A DNA stretch of 64,000 nucleotides, from positions 1-64,000 of the forward strand of contig JAGOQJ010000007.1 in NCBI GenBank assembly GCA_017991595.1, read 5' to 3'. Of the stretch, positions 24,584 through 32,034 are shown piece by piece. A model generated the notes under the pieces. That model was not told where the DNA came from. It searched no databases and was given only the letters and a program-made list of their open reading frames with translations. Within the stretch, counting starts at the first letter, position 1. Every line of letters starts with the position of its first letter. The stretch comes from Candidatus Didemnitutus sp. (GTDB lineage Bacteria; Verrucomicrobiota; Verrucomicrobiia; Opitutales; Opitutaceae). A program made the translations under genes and the position numbers.

Positions 24584-25903
24584 ATGACGTTCCCGTTCCG
24601 CTGGCTTCACCTGCTGCGCATTCTTGCCTTATGCGCGTTGGCCGGTCTCCCTGAGACTCTGCCGGGCCAGACCGGACCGGACGGCACGTTCGGCATCACG
24701 ACGCTCACCCCGCCGTGGATCGATGTGAAGCCCGGCCCCGCCTATTGGGCACGCATGCGGCTGTGGCAGGGCATTCCGAGCATTGAGCGCGCCCCGGGCG
24801 GTCGCTTGTGGGCGACTTGGTATACGGGCGGCGTCGGCGAGGGGAAGGGGCACAACCACGCTTTGCTCGTCACCAGTGGAGACGACGGCCGGACATGGTC
24901 GCAACCGGTCGCGGTCTACGATCCCAGCCGGCAGCTGCTGGGCGGGCAGGGCGGCGATCCGCATGTCTGGCTCGATCCGAACGGCAAACTCTGGTGGTTC
25001 GTCCACCGGGTGATGCCGTCGCCCGGCGTGCACCCGCGCACTTGCTGGGGTTTCTACACGGACGAACCGGATCGGCCCAACCCCCGCTGGCAAGGGCCGG
25101 TGTTTGCGGGCTACGGCTACTCGCTCAACAAGGAAGTGGTTCTCTCCGACGGCACATGGCTGCACATGATCGATCCGTTTTCGCGCCGCGACGATCCCGC
25201 CTCGCCGCTGACCCGCTCCGGCGCGCATGTCTATCGCTTCGCGGGCTACGACCAGCCCTTCGAGCCGGTCGGACACGTGAAGATCCAGGACACGCCCTTC
25301 ACCGAGCACATGGTGGTCGAGCGTCGTGATGGCAGTCTCTGGATGCTCGCGCGCACCCGCTTCGGCGTCGCGCAGGCCGTTTCCACCGACCGTGGGCGAA
25401 GCTGGACCGAAGGCGAGGCGTTCACGCGCGATTTCAGCGTCAACACGCGCTTTTCTCTCCAACGCCTTGCGTCGGGCCGCCTGCTGTTCATCGGCAACGA
25501 TCATCCGAAGCACCGGCGCAACCTCACGGCGATGCTCTCCGAGGACGACGGCCGCACCTGGCCGCACAAGCTCGTCCTCGACGAGCGGGAGCGCGTCAGC
25601 TACCCGGATGCGACGCAGGCCCGGGACGGTTCGATCTACGCGGTTTACGACCACGGGCGCTACCAGCCTGGTGAGCAGGCGATCCTGTTCGCGAAATTCA
25701 CCGAGGCCGACGTGATGGCCGGCCGGCTCGTCACGGAAAGCAGCCGTCTGCGGCAAACGATCAACCGCCTCGCTGATGAAGGCGGAGGCGTGCACCATGT
25801 GGGCGAGAGCGCCGACCTGACGAAGCGCTTCCAGCAAATGGACGCCGGAGCACCTGCTTTGGAGGAGGGCGAGCGCGCCGAACTGCCCCGCTCGCGCCCG
25901 TAG
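24584..25903 (+). CDS. Exported BNR/sialidase-like protein
   Basis: 439 residues from the ATG at 24584, which starts a clear signal peptide (LLRILALCALAGLPETLPG). The body is a sialidase-type six-bladed propeller with Asp-box motifs SGDDGRTW, STDRGRSW and SEDDGRTW. It is unlike the sialidase-like protein at 4326-6101 in length and motifs, so the two are not recent duplicates. Members of this superfamily include sialidases and other exo-glycosidases, as well as proteins with no known activity. It lies downstream of the GH44 terminator and so has its own promoter. Confidence 0.75.
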   Translation: MTFPFRWLHLLRILALCALAGLPETLPGQTGPDGTFGITTLTPPWIDVKPGPAYWARMRLWQGIPSIERAPGGRLWATWYTGGVGEGKGHNHALLVTSGDDGRTWSQPVAVYDPSRQLLGGQGGDPHVWLDPNGKLWWFVHRVMPSPGVHPRTCWGFYTDEPDRPNPRWQGPVFAGYGYSLNKEVVLSDGTWLHMIDPFSRRDDPASPLTRSGAHVYRFAGYDQPFEPVGHVKIQDTPFTEHMVVERRDGSLWMLARTRFGVAQAVSTDRGRSWTEGEAFTRDFSVNTRFSLQRLASGRLLFIGNDHPKHRRNLTAMLSEDDGRTWPHKLVLDERERVSYPDATQARDGSIYAVYDHGRYQPGEQAILFAKFTEADVMAGRLVTESSRLRQTINRLADEGGGVHHVGESADLTKRFQQMDAGAPALEEGERAELPRSRP

Positions 25904-26105
25904 CGTCATCACGCTCTTCGGGTTTATTTCGCTGCGGCGTGCAGATGGCCCTTGCTAATCCCTCCGGACCCGTGAGCGTGCAGTCTCTCGTAAGAACGTT
26001 AGATGCAGTGGCAGGTGGATCTCCGGTGAGCTTTCAGTTCGTTGATGATTCGAAACCCGATCCTCGGGAACACGCTGACAGAAGACGCAGTATACGATCA
26101 TCATC

Positions 26106-26411
26106 ATGAACTCCAAACTCTACGTTGGGAATATGTCCTTCAACACCACCGAAGACGGCCTTCGCACCGCGTTCGGCGCCTTCGGTCAGATCACCGACGT
26201 CTACGTCGCCAACGATCGCATGACGGGCCGCCCGCGTGGCTTCGCCTTCGTGACCTTCAGCACCGCGCAGGAAAGCCAGCTCGCCATGGAAAAGATGAAC
26301 GGCGCCGACCTCGACGGCCGCGCCCTCACCGTCAACGAGGCGAAGCCCAAGGAACAGATGGCCGGCGCGCGTCCCTCCGGTGGCGCGGGTGGTTTCCGTT
26401 CCCGCTACTAA
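26106..26411 (+). CDS. RRM-domain RNA-binding protein
   Basis: A 101-residue protein with one RNA-recognition motif: RNP2 LYVGNM at residues 5-10 and RNP1 RGFAFVTF at 44-51, followed by a short Gly/Arg-rich tail (GGAGGFRSRY). This is the normal length for the small bacterial RRM proteins found in cyanobacteria, Verrucomicrobiota and other phyla, which bind single-stranded RNA and are often linked to cold or stress responses. It is monocistronic, with a strong terminator 26 bp after the stop. The roughly 200 bp upstream carry no gene. Confidence 0.92.
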   Translation: MNSKLYVGNMSFNTTEDGLRTAFGAFGQITDVYVANDRMTGRPRGFAFVTFSTAQESQLAMEKMNGADLDGRALTVNEAKPKEQMAGARPSGGAGGFRSRY

Positions 26412-26436
26412 GCGTCCATTCCGACGCGACATCCGA

Positions 26437-26465
26437 GGCGAGGCGCACTGCGCTTCGCCTTTTTT
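26437..26465 (+). terminator. Rho-independent terminator of the RRM gene
   Basis: A 10-bp stem (GGCGAGGCGC with GCGCTTCGCC, one G-U pair) has a 3-nt loop and six Ts. Confidence 0.92.
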
Positions 26466-26600
26466 ATTGGCCGCGTCCGACGATGGACGTCGGTCCAGCG
26501 GAGCAGCTTCCGGGAACGGCGGGCCGGGGGACTACGCTATTATGCTCCGGCGGGACGATGGGCATCGCTACCCGTGCGAACCTTCGATAGCAGTGGCGCG

Positions 26601-26825
26601 ATGCGTTTCCTTCCTCCCCGTCTTGGTCTTCTCGTTCTCGCGCTTTCCTTCTCCGCCGCGCCGCTGCCGGCCGGGGTGATGGAAGACCGCGCCATGGAGG
26701 ATGCGATCAAGAATTCCTACGTCCTCCGCGAGGTGGTCGTCGATCCCCTCATGGTGCAGCTCTACATTCGCGGCGGCACCGTCGAAGTGCGCGCCAGGCG
26801 GCTGACGAGCAGGAGCGCGCGCTGA
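26601..26825 (+). pseudogene. N-terminal part of a frameshifted BON-domain exported protein
   Basis: This part encodes a signal peptide (LGLLVLALSFSAAPLPAG) and the start of a BON domain (DAIKNSYVLREVVVDPLMV, then IRGGTVEVR), then runs into meaningless RRLTSRSAR and a stop. From about 26790 the other frame continues the same domain as QAADEQERALIVDMITAVV, which flows into the frame at 26828-27349. One missing base in the GCGCGC run near 26788-26794 would restore VEVRGQAADEQER, the expected BON pattern. Either a real inactivating mutation or a sequencing error. The full protein would be about 249 residues. Confidence 0.75.
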
Positions 26826-26827
26826 TC

Positions 26828-27349
26828 GTGGACATGATCACGGCCGTCGTGGCCCCGCTGACGGTCGACAACCGGCTCTTCGTCGATTCGGCGCACCGGC
26901 GCTCGTCCGATCGCTGGCTGGCCGCGCGCATCCGCGCCGGTCTGCAAGTCGTGGGCGCGTTGGATAGCGGCAGCGTGCAGGTGGAGGTGTTGCCTGATGG
27001 GGTCGTGCTCACCGGCTCGGTGCGCACGGAGGCACAGCGTCAGCTGGCCGAAACCCATGCGCGCGTTCTCTCCGCTCCCCGCGCCCTGCGCAACCAGCTG
27101 CAAGTCGCGCCGGGTTTGCCGGAGAAACGCCGTCCGGTCGACGATCCCTCCATTTTGGCGATGATTCGCCAAGTGCTCAGTGCCGTGCCGACCGCCAAAA
27201 TCGCTGCGCACGAGCTGACCTGTCGCGAAGGCGAAGTCATGATCGATGGCACGGTGGCGACCGAGGCCGATCGGGAATTGGTCACGCGCCTCGTCAGCTC
27301 CGTGCGTGGCGTGAAAGCCGTGTCGAACCGGCTGCGAGTGAACAGCTGA
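26828..27349 (+). CDS. BON-domain protein (downstream part of the frameshifted gene)
   Basis: 173 residues from the first Met in this frame, which is probably not a true start. It covers the end of BON domain 1, a second BON domain (VQVEVLPDGVVLTGSVRTE) and a third (MIDGTVATEADRELVTRLV, ending AVSNRLRV). BON domains bind phospholipid or peptidoglycan-linked surfaces in the periplasm. Read with the segment at 26601-26825 it makes one exported three-BON protein. Without the N-terminal part this fragment would lack a signal peptide. Confidence 0.7.
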   Translation: MDMITAVVAPLTVDNRLFVDSAHRRSSDRWLAARIRAGLQVVGALDSGSVQVEVLPDGVVLTGSVRTEAQRQLAETHARVLSAPRALRNQLQVAPGLPEKRRPVDDPSILAMIRQVLSAVPTAKIAAHELTCREGEVMIDGTVATEADRELVTRLVSSVRGVKAVSNRLRVNS

Positions 27350-27357
27350 GGCACACG

Positions 27358-27387
27358 TCGCGGTCGAAGCACAAGCCTCGACCGCGA
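27358..27387. other. Perfect hairpin between the BON gene and nuoN
   Basis: Arms TCGCGGTCGA and TCGACCGCGA with a 10-nt loop sit between two convergent genes. It may help end both transcripts, but there is no clear T-run on either strand, so I do not call it an intrinsic terminator. Confidence 0.4.
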
Positions 27388-27415
27388 AAACGGCGCCCGG
27401 CGAGCCGTCGCTCGC

Positions 27416-28888
27416 TCAGCTGAACAGGTGGAGCACCGGAGCCGGGAAGAGCCCCAGCACCACCAGCAGCGCGGCGCCGATAAGCAACGCGACACCCGCC
27501 AACGCCGGCACGGCGATGGGCGCATCGGCCTTGTCCTGCGGTGAGGCGACGAGCGCCTGCTTCAGGATCAGCAGATAATAGTAGAGGGCCACGGCGCTGA
27601 GGGCGATGGCCGTGATGGTCAGCCAGCCCGCCGGACCGTTGAGTCCGCCGAGTTTCAACACGGAGGCGAAGACCGCGAACTTGCCGAAGAAGCCAGCCAG
27701 CGGCGGCACGCCCGCCAGCGAGAGCACGCAGACCGCGAGCACGCCCGCGAGCAGCGGAGAGCGTTTGTAGAGACCGGCGAGGTCGGTCAGATCCTGGCAG
27801 CGACCGGCCCGCTCGACCACGGCGACGACGCCGAACGCGCCGACCGTCGCGAGACCGTAGGTGGCCGCGTAATAGAACAGCGCGCCTGGACCAGCCCGGC
27901 CGGCGGCGATCACGCCGAGGAGCAATGCGCCGGCGTGGGCAATGGCCGAGTAGGCGAGCAGGCGGCGGACGTTGGTTTGGGCCAGCGCGGCAAAATTACC
28001 GAGGAACAGCGACGCGAGCGCGAGCACCGCGACGACGGGCAGCCAGCCGACGATGATCGGCAGGTCCACCACGCGCCCGGCCGTGAAGCCGAGCCCCGGC
28101 CAGAGCAACCGCGTGAAGAGCACGAAGCCCGCGAGCTTCGAGGCGGACGCGATCAGCGCGGCCGACGAGGCCGGCGCGCCTTGATAAACGTCCGGCGCCC
28201 AGAGATGGAACGGCGCGGCGGCGGCCTTGAAACCGAAGGCGACGAGCACCATCGTGAGGCCGACCATCAGCAGCGGGGACATGCCTTGCAGCGCCAGCGT
28301 CTGGCCGATTTGCGTGAAATGCAGCGAGCCGGTCAGGCCGTAGAGCAGGCTGAAGCCGAACAGCAGGAACGCGGCGGACATCGCCCCGAAGAGGAAATAC
28401 TTCAGCGCCGCCTCGGCGGATTCCGGGCGCGACTTGTCGAAGCCGGCCAAGGCGTAGAGCGAGAGGCTGGCGAGCTCGATGGCGAGGAAGGCTACGAGCA
28501 GCTGCTGTGCACCTGCCATCAGCGTGAAGCCGGAGGTGGCGAGCAGGATCAGCGCCACGTATTCGACCGGGTGGCGCAGGCGCGCGACGCCGGGCAGCAA
28601 CGCGAGCGTCAGGCCGCCCAGCAGCAGCACGCCCAGGCGCGTGGCGAGCGACAGGTGGTCGAGGATGAACACGTCCCCGAACACCGGGCCGCCGGTGCCG
28701 GCGAAGATCGTGCCGTAGGCCGCGGCCACCAGTGCCACGAGACCGATCCCGGTCGACGTGCGCAGGCGTTGCGCTGCCGTCCGGCCTTTGCCGGTGGCGA
28801 GATCGTAACCGAGGACGACGAGGGCACCGAGGACGAGGGCCGTCTCCGGCAGCAGGGCGCGGAATAGTTCTGCGTAGCTCAAGGTCAT
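27416..28888 (-). CDS. nuoN: NADH-quinone oxidoreductase-type complex I subunit N
   Basis: 490 residues with about 14 membrane helices, an antiporter-like proton-pumping subunit of complex I. The key acidic residue (AIELASLSLYAL) and the lysine-bearing helix (ASASKLAGFVLF) after FHLWAPDVYQG are present. It is the last gene of the nuo operon, and its ATG overlaps the stop of the second nuoM by 4 bp. Confidence 0.96.
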   Translation of the reverse strand: MTLSYAELFRALLPETALVLGALVVLGYDLATGKGRTAAQRLRTSTGIGLVALVAAAYGTIFAGTGGPVFGDVFILDHLSLATRLGVLLLGGLTLALLPGVARLRHPVEYVALILLATSGFTLMAGAQQLLVAFLAIELASLSLYALAGFDKSRPESAEAALKYFLFGAMSAAFLLFGFSLLYGLTGSLHFTQIGQTLALQGMSPLLMVGLTMVLVAFGFKAAAAPFHLWAPDVYQGAPASSAALIASASKLAGFVLFTRLLWPGLGFTAGRVVDLPIIVGWLPVVAVLALASLFLGNFAALAQTNVRRLLAYSAIAHAGALLLGVIAAGRAGPGALFYYAATYGLATVGAFGVVAVVERAGRCQDLTDLAGLYKRSPLLAGVLAVCVLSLAGVPPLAGFFGKFAVFASVLKLGGLNGPAGWLTITAIALSAVALYYYLLILKQALVASPQDKADAPIAVPALAGVALLIGAALLVVLGLFPAPVLHLFS

Positions 28889-30396
28889 GACGCACCTCCT
28901 GTCAGCGCCGCGCGCATGAGCGGCGATTCCAGCGCGGGCCGGATCCAGTCGAGCAGCACGTCCGGCTGCAGGCCGACATAGACCATCGCCGCGATCAGGA
29001 TGATCGCGCCGGCCTTCTCTGGCCAGGTGATCGGCGTGATGTCGTGCGCGTGGTGCGCCGCCTCGGCGGTCGCGGCGGGTTTATCGGTCTTGCCGAAGAA
29101 GGACACTTGGATCGCGCGCAGCGTGAAGGCCGCGGCGATGAGCACGCCCGTGACGGCGACCAGCGCCCACAGCGGCGAGGTCTTCCACGTGCCGATGAGG
29201 ATGGTCAACTCGGCCGGGAAACCGCTGAAGCCCGGCATGCCCATCGAGGCGAGCCCGGCGATGACGAACACCACGGCGGCAAACGGCATCAGTTTGTGCA
29301 GCGGCATCGCGCGTAAGTCGTCGAGCTTCCGCGTGTGCGTGCGCTCATAAACCATGCGGCCGACGACGGCGAACAGCAGCCCGGCGATGATGCCGTGCGA
29401 GAACATCTGCAGCACCGCGCCCGCGACCGCCGTCGGATTGGCGGCGGCGAGGCCGAGCAGGACGAAGCCCATGTGGCTCACGCTCGAGTAGCCGATGACG
29501 AACTTGAAATCCTCCTGCACCAGCGCCACGAGGCCCGCATAGACGATGCCGATGATGGCCAGCCATGCGATGACCGGAGCGAAATACGCCAGACCGGCCG
29601 GGAACGTGGCCATCGCCACGCGCAGGCAGCCGTAGGCGCCCAGCTTCATCACGACGCCCGCCAGCAGCATCGACGCGGCGGTCGGCGCGGCCACGTGGCC
29701 CGTCGGCGCCCACGTGTGGAAGGGGAACATGCCCGCGAGCACCGCGAAGCCCGTGAAGATCAGCGCGAACATGCCCAGCTGTTCGAACCGCGTGAACTGC
29801 GGCACGGCCGCCGCGATCTCGCCCAGCGCAAACGTGGTGCCGCCCGCCGCCGCCCAGGCCCAGATCAGGCCGGCCATGACGAGCGCGCTGCCCGCGAACG
29901 AGTAGAGCACGAGCTTCATCGCGCCGTATTCGCGGTTGGTGGAGCCCCAGTTCGCGATGAGGAAATACTTCGGCACGATCGCGATTTCGTAGAACACGAA
30001 GAACAGGAACGCATCCGCGCTGAGGAACACGCCGAACACACCGCCGATCAGCGCGAGGTAGAAAGCGAAGAACTCGCCCGTGCGGTGCTCGATGTTCCAG
30101 GAGAAGAGCACGCCGACGACCGAGGCGAGGCCGGTGAGGACCATCAGCGTCATGCTGATGCCGTCGGCCGCGAGGTGGTAGCGCACGCCGAGTTGCGGAA
30201 TCCACTCGACATTGACCAGCGTCTGCAGGGCGGCGGCGGGCTCGAAGCCGAGCGCGGCCCACAGCGCGAGGGCGAGGCTGGTCAGCGCCGTGCCGAGCGC
30301 CACGACGCGCGCGGCCTGCGCCGAGCGGAGGCCGGCCAGCAACGCCAGCGCGGCGCCGGCGAAGGACACGTAGATGGTGCAGGGAAGGGCGTTCAT
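28885..30396 (-). CDS. nuoM: Complex I subunit M, second copy
   Basis: 503 residues with about 14 membrane helices. The ATG at 30396 overlaps the stop of the upstream nuoM by 4 bp (ATGA), which fixes the start. The conserved pumping residues are present: the Glu in FVFYEIAIVP and the Lys in GVVMKLGAYGCLR after FHTWAPTGHVAAPT. It is clearly a different protein from the copy at 30393-31922, so the pair is an old duplication rather than a recent one. Having both suggests a membrane arm with an extra pump. Confidence 0.93.
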   Translation of the reverse strand: MNALPCTIYVSFAGAALALLAGLRSAQAARVVALGTALTSLALALWAALGFEPAAALQTLVNVEWIPQLGVRYHLAADGISMTLMVLTGLASVVGVLFSWNIEHRTGEFFAFYLALIGGVFGVFLSADAFLFFVFYEIAIVPKYFLIANWGSTNREYGAMKLVLYSFAGSALVMAGLIWAWAAAGGTTFALGEIAAAVPQFTRFEQLGMFALIFTGFAVLAGMFPFHTWAPTGHVAAPTAASMLLAGVVMKLGAYGCLRVAMATFPAGLAYFAPVIAWLAIIGIVYAGLVALVQEDFKFVIGYSSVSHMGFVLLGLAAANPTAVAGAVLQMFSHGIIAGLLFAVVGRMVYERTHTRKLDDLRAMPLHKLMPFAAVVFVIAGLASMGMPGFSGFPAELTILIGTWKTSPLWALVAVTGVLIAAAFTLRAIQVSFFGKTDKPAATAEAAHHAHDITPITWPEKAGAIILIAAMVYVGLQPDVLLDWIRPALESPLMRAALTGGAS

Positions 30397-31922
30397 GGCA
30401 GCGGAAGTTGGGCGGCCCACGACGTCACGAGCGGGTTGACGAGGCCGGCGAGCAATTGCGGGACGAGGCCGAGCACGAACATCAGCACGATGAGCGGCAC
30501 GAGCGTCATGATCTCCTCGGCGTCGAGATCGCGGAACTTCATCCCGGCGCCGGCGGACGGGCCGTGGAAGACGCGTTGCCAGAAGGTGAGGAGGAAGATC
30601 GCCGTGGCGAGCAGGCCGAGCGTGGAGACCGCGGCCGCGACCGGCGTGAGGCCGAACACGCCGCGGAAGATGAGGAACTCACCGACGAAGCCGTTCAGGC
30701 CCGGCAGGCCGAGCGAGGAGAACATCGCGATGCCGCACAGACCGGCGAAGACCGGAGCCGCGGTGCGCACGCCGCCGAAGTCGACGAGGCCGCGCCGGCC
30801 CGCGGCGCGCGTCTCGAGCACGCCCACGCAGAAGAACAGCGCGGCGGCGGAGAGACCGTGATTGAACATCTGCAGGATCGCTCCGCTCAGCGCGGCGGCG
30901 GGCGCCTCCGTGCCGGCTTGGCCGGCGGCAGCCACGGCGAAGAGCGCGAGGAGGCAGTAGCTCAAGTGGTTGACGGAGGAGTAGGCGACGAGGCGTTTCA
31001 GATCGGTCTGGCGCAGCGCGGCGTAGGCGCCGAGCACGACGCCCGCGACGGCGAGCCAGAGCAGGCACGGCGCGGCGGCGTGCAGTTGCGCCGGGAAGAG
31101 CGGCCAGAGCAGCCGGAGGAAGCCGTAAACACCCATCTTCGACAGCACGCCGGTGAGGAACATCGACGCACCGGTCGGCGCCTCGGCGTAAGCCGACGGC
31201 AGCCAGGTGTGGAAGGGGAAGAGCGGCACCTTCACGGCGAGTGCGATCAGCACGCCGAGGAAGACGACCTGCGGCCAGATGCCGCCCAGCGCTGCGAGCT
31301 TGCCCGCCAGTGCACCCTCGCGGGCGAGCGCGGCCAGTTGCACGAAGTCGAACGTGCCCGTGGCGGCGTAGAGCGCAGCGAAGGCCAGCAGCATGAACGC
31401 GCTGCCGCCGATGGTGTAGATCACGAACTGGTAGGCTGCGCGCGTGGCGCCCGGGCCGCCCCAGAGTTTGATGAGGAAGAAGGCCGGCACGAGGCTCAGC
31501 TCCCAGAAGATGAACCACGGGAAGAAATCCAGCGCGAGGAACACACCGAGCGCGCTGCCTTGCAGGAACAGGTAGAGCGAGGCGTAGAGCGCGGGCTGGC
31601 GTGCGGCGCGGGTCGTGCCGAACAGCGCCACTGGCGCGATCAGGCCGGTGAGGAGCACCAGCACGAGACTGAGCCCGTCGAGACCGAGGAAATAGTTCAC
31701 GTTCAGCGCGCCGATCCAGGCGTGCTTCTCGACGAATTGCAGCGCGGTCTGGTGCGGATCGAAGCCGGCGAGCGCGGTGGTGCCGAGCGCGAGCGTCGAG
31801 AGGCTGAAGAACAGCGCGAGGGCGCGCGTGGCGCCGGCGCCGAGGCGCGGCAGCAGCGCGAGCAGGAGCGCACCCAGCCAGGGCGTGAAGACGATGAGCG
31901 AGAGGAGCGGGAGCGAGTTCAT
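30393..31922 (-). CDS. nuoM: Complex I subunit M, first copy
   Basis: 509 residues with about 14 membrane helices. The pumping residues are retained (FIFWELSLVPAFF with Glu, and TGVLSKMGVYGFLR with Lys, after FHTWLPSAYAEAPT). It follows nuoL after a 112-bp gap, the only sizeable gap in the operon, which is filled by a 70-bp inverted-repeat element. The two M subunits would lie next to each other in the membrane arm if both assemble into the same complex. Confidence 0.93.
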   Translation of the reverse strand: MNSLPLLSLIVFTPWLGALLLALLPRLGAGATRALALFFSLSTLALGTTALAGFDPHQTALQFVEKHAWIGALNVNYFLGLDGLSLVLVLLTGLIAPVALFGTTRAARQPALYASLYLFLQGSALGVFLALDFFPWFIFWELSLVPAFFLIKLWGGPGATRAAYQFVIYTIGGSAFMLLAFAALYAATGTFDFVQLAALAREGALAGKLAALGGIWPQVVFLGVLIALAVKVPLFPFHTWLPSAYAEAPTGASMFLTGVLSKMGVYGFLRLLWPLFPAQLHAAAPCLLWLAVAGVVLGAYAALRQTDLKRLVAYSSVNHLSYCLLALFAVAAAGQAGTEAPAAALSGAILQMFNHGLSAAALFFCVGVLETRAAGRRGLVDFGGVRTAAPVFAGLCGIAMFSSLGLPGLNGFVGEFLIFRGVFGLTPVAAAVSTLGLLATAIFLLTFWQRVFHGPSAGAGMKFRDLDAEEIMTLVPLIVLMFVLGLVPQLLAGLVNPLVTSWAAQLPLP

Positions 31923-31946
31923 GCGTTCAGGCGCGACGCAGCGAAT

Positions 31947-32016
31947 GTAGGGGCGCAGACTTGCTGCGCCCGACCGGTGCCCGCTGCACTTGGGCGCAGC
32001 AAGTCTGCGCCCCTAC
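31947..32016. repeat. 70-bp inverted-repeat (REP-like) element, copy 1, between nuoL and nuoM
   Basis: Perfect 25-bp arms (31947-31971 and 31992-32016, starting GTAGGGGCGCAGACTTGCTG) surround a 20-bp spacer. A related element with the same outer arms and overall size lies at 60864-60934. In the nuo transcript it would form a very stable hairpin that could tune the level of the downstream M, M and N genes. Confidence 0.85.
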
Positions 32017-32034
32017 GATAAAGACCTTCGTGGC

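Noticed and set aside
21082-24585. 1167-residue minus-strand frame
   Set aside because: Antisense to the GH44 gene; Arg/Glu-rich with no recognisable domain.
27358-27390. Hairpin between the BON gene and nuoN as a terminator
   Set aside because: The stem is perfect, but no T-run follows it on either strand, so I list it only as a hairpin.
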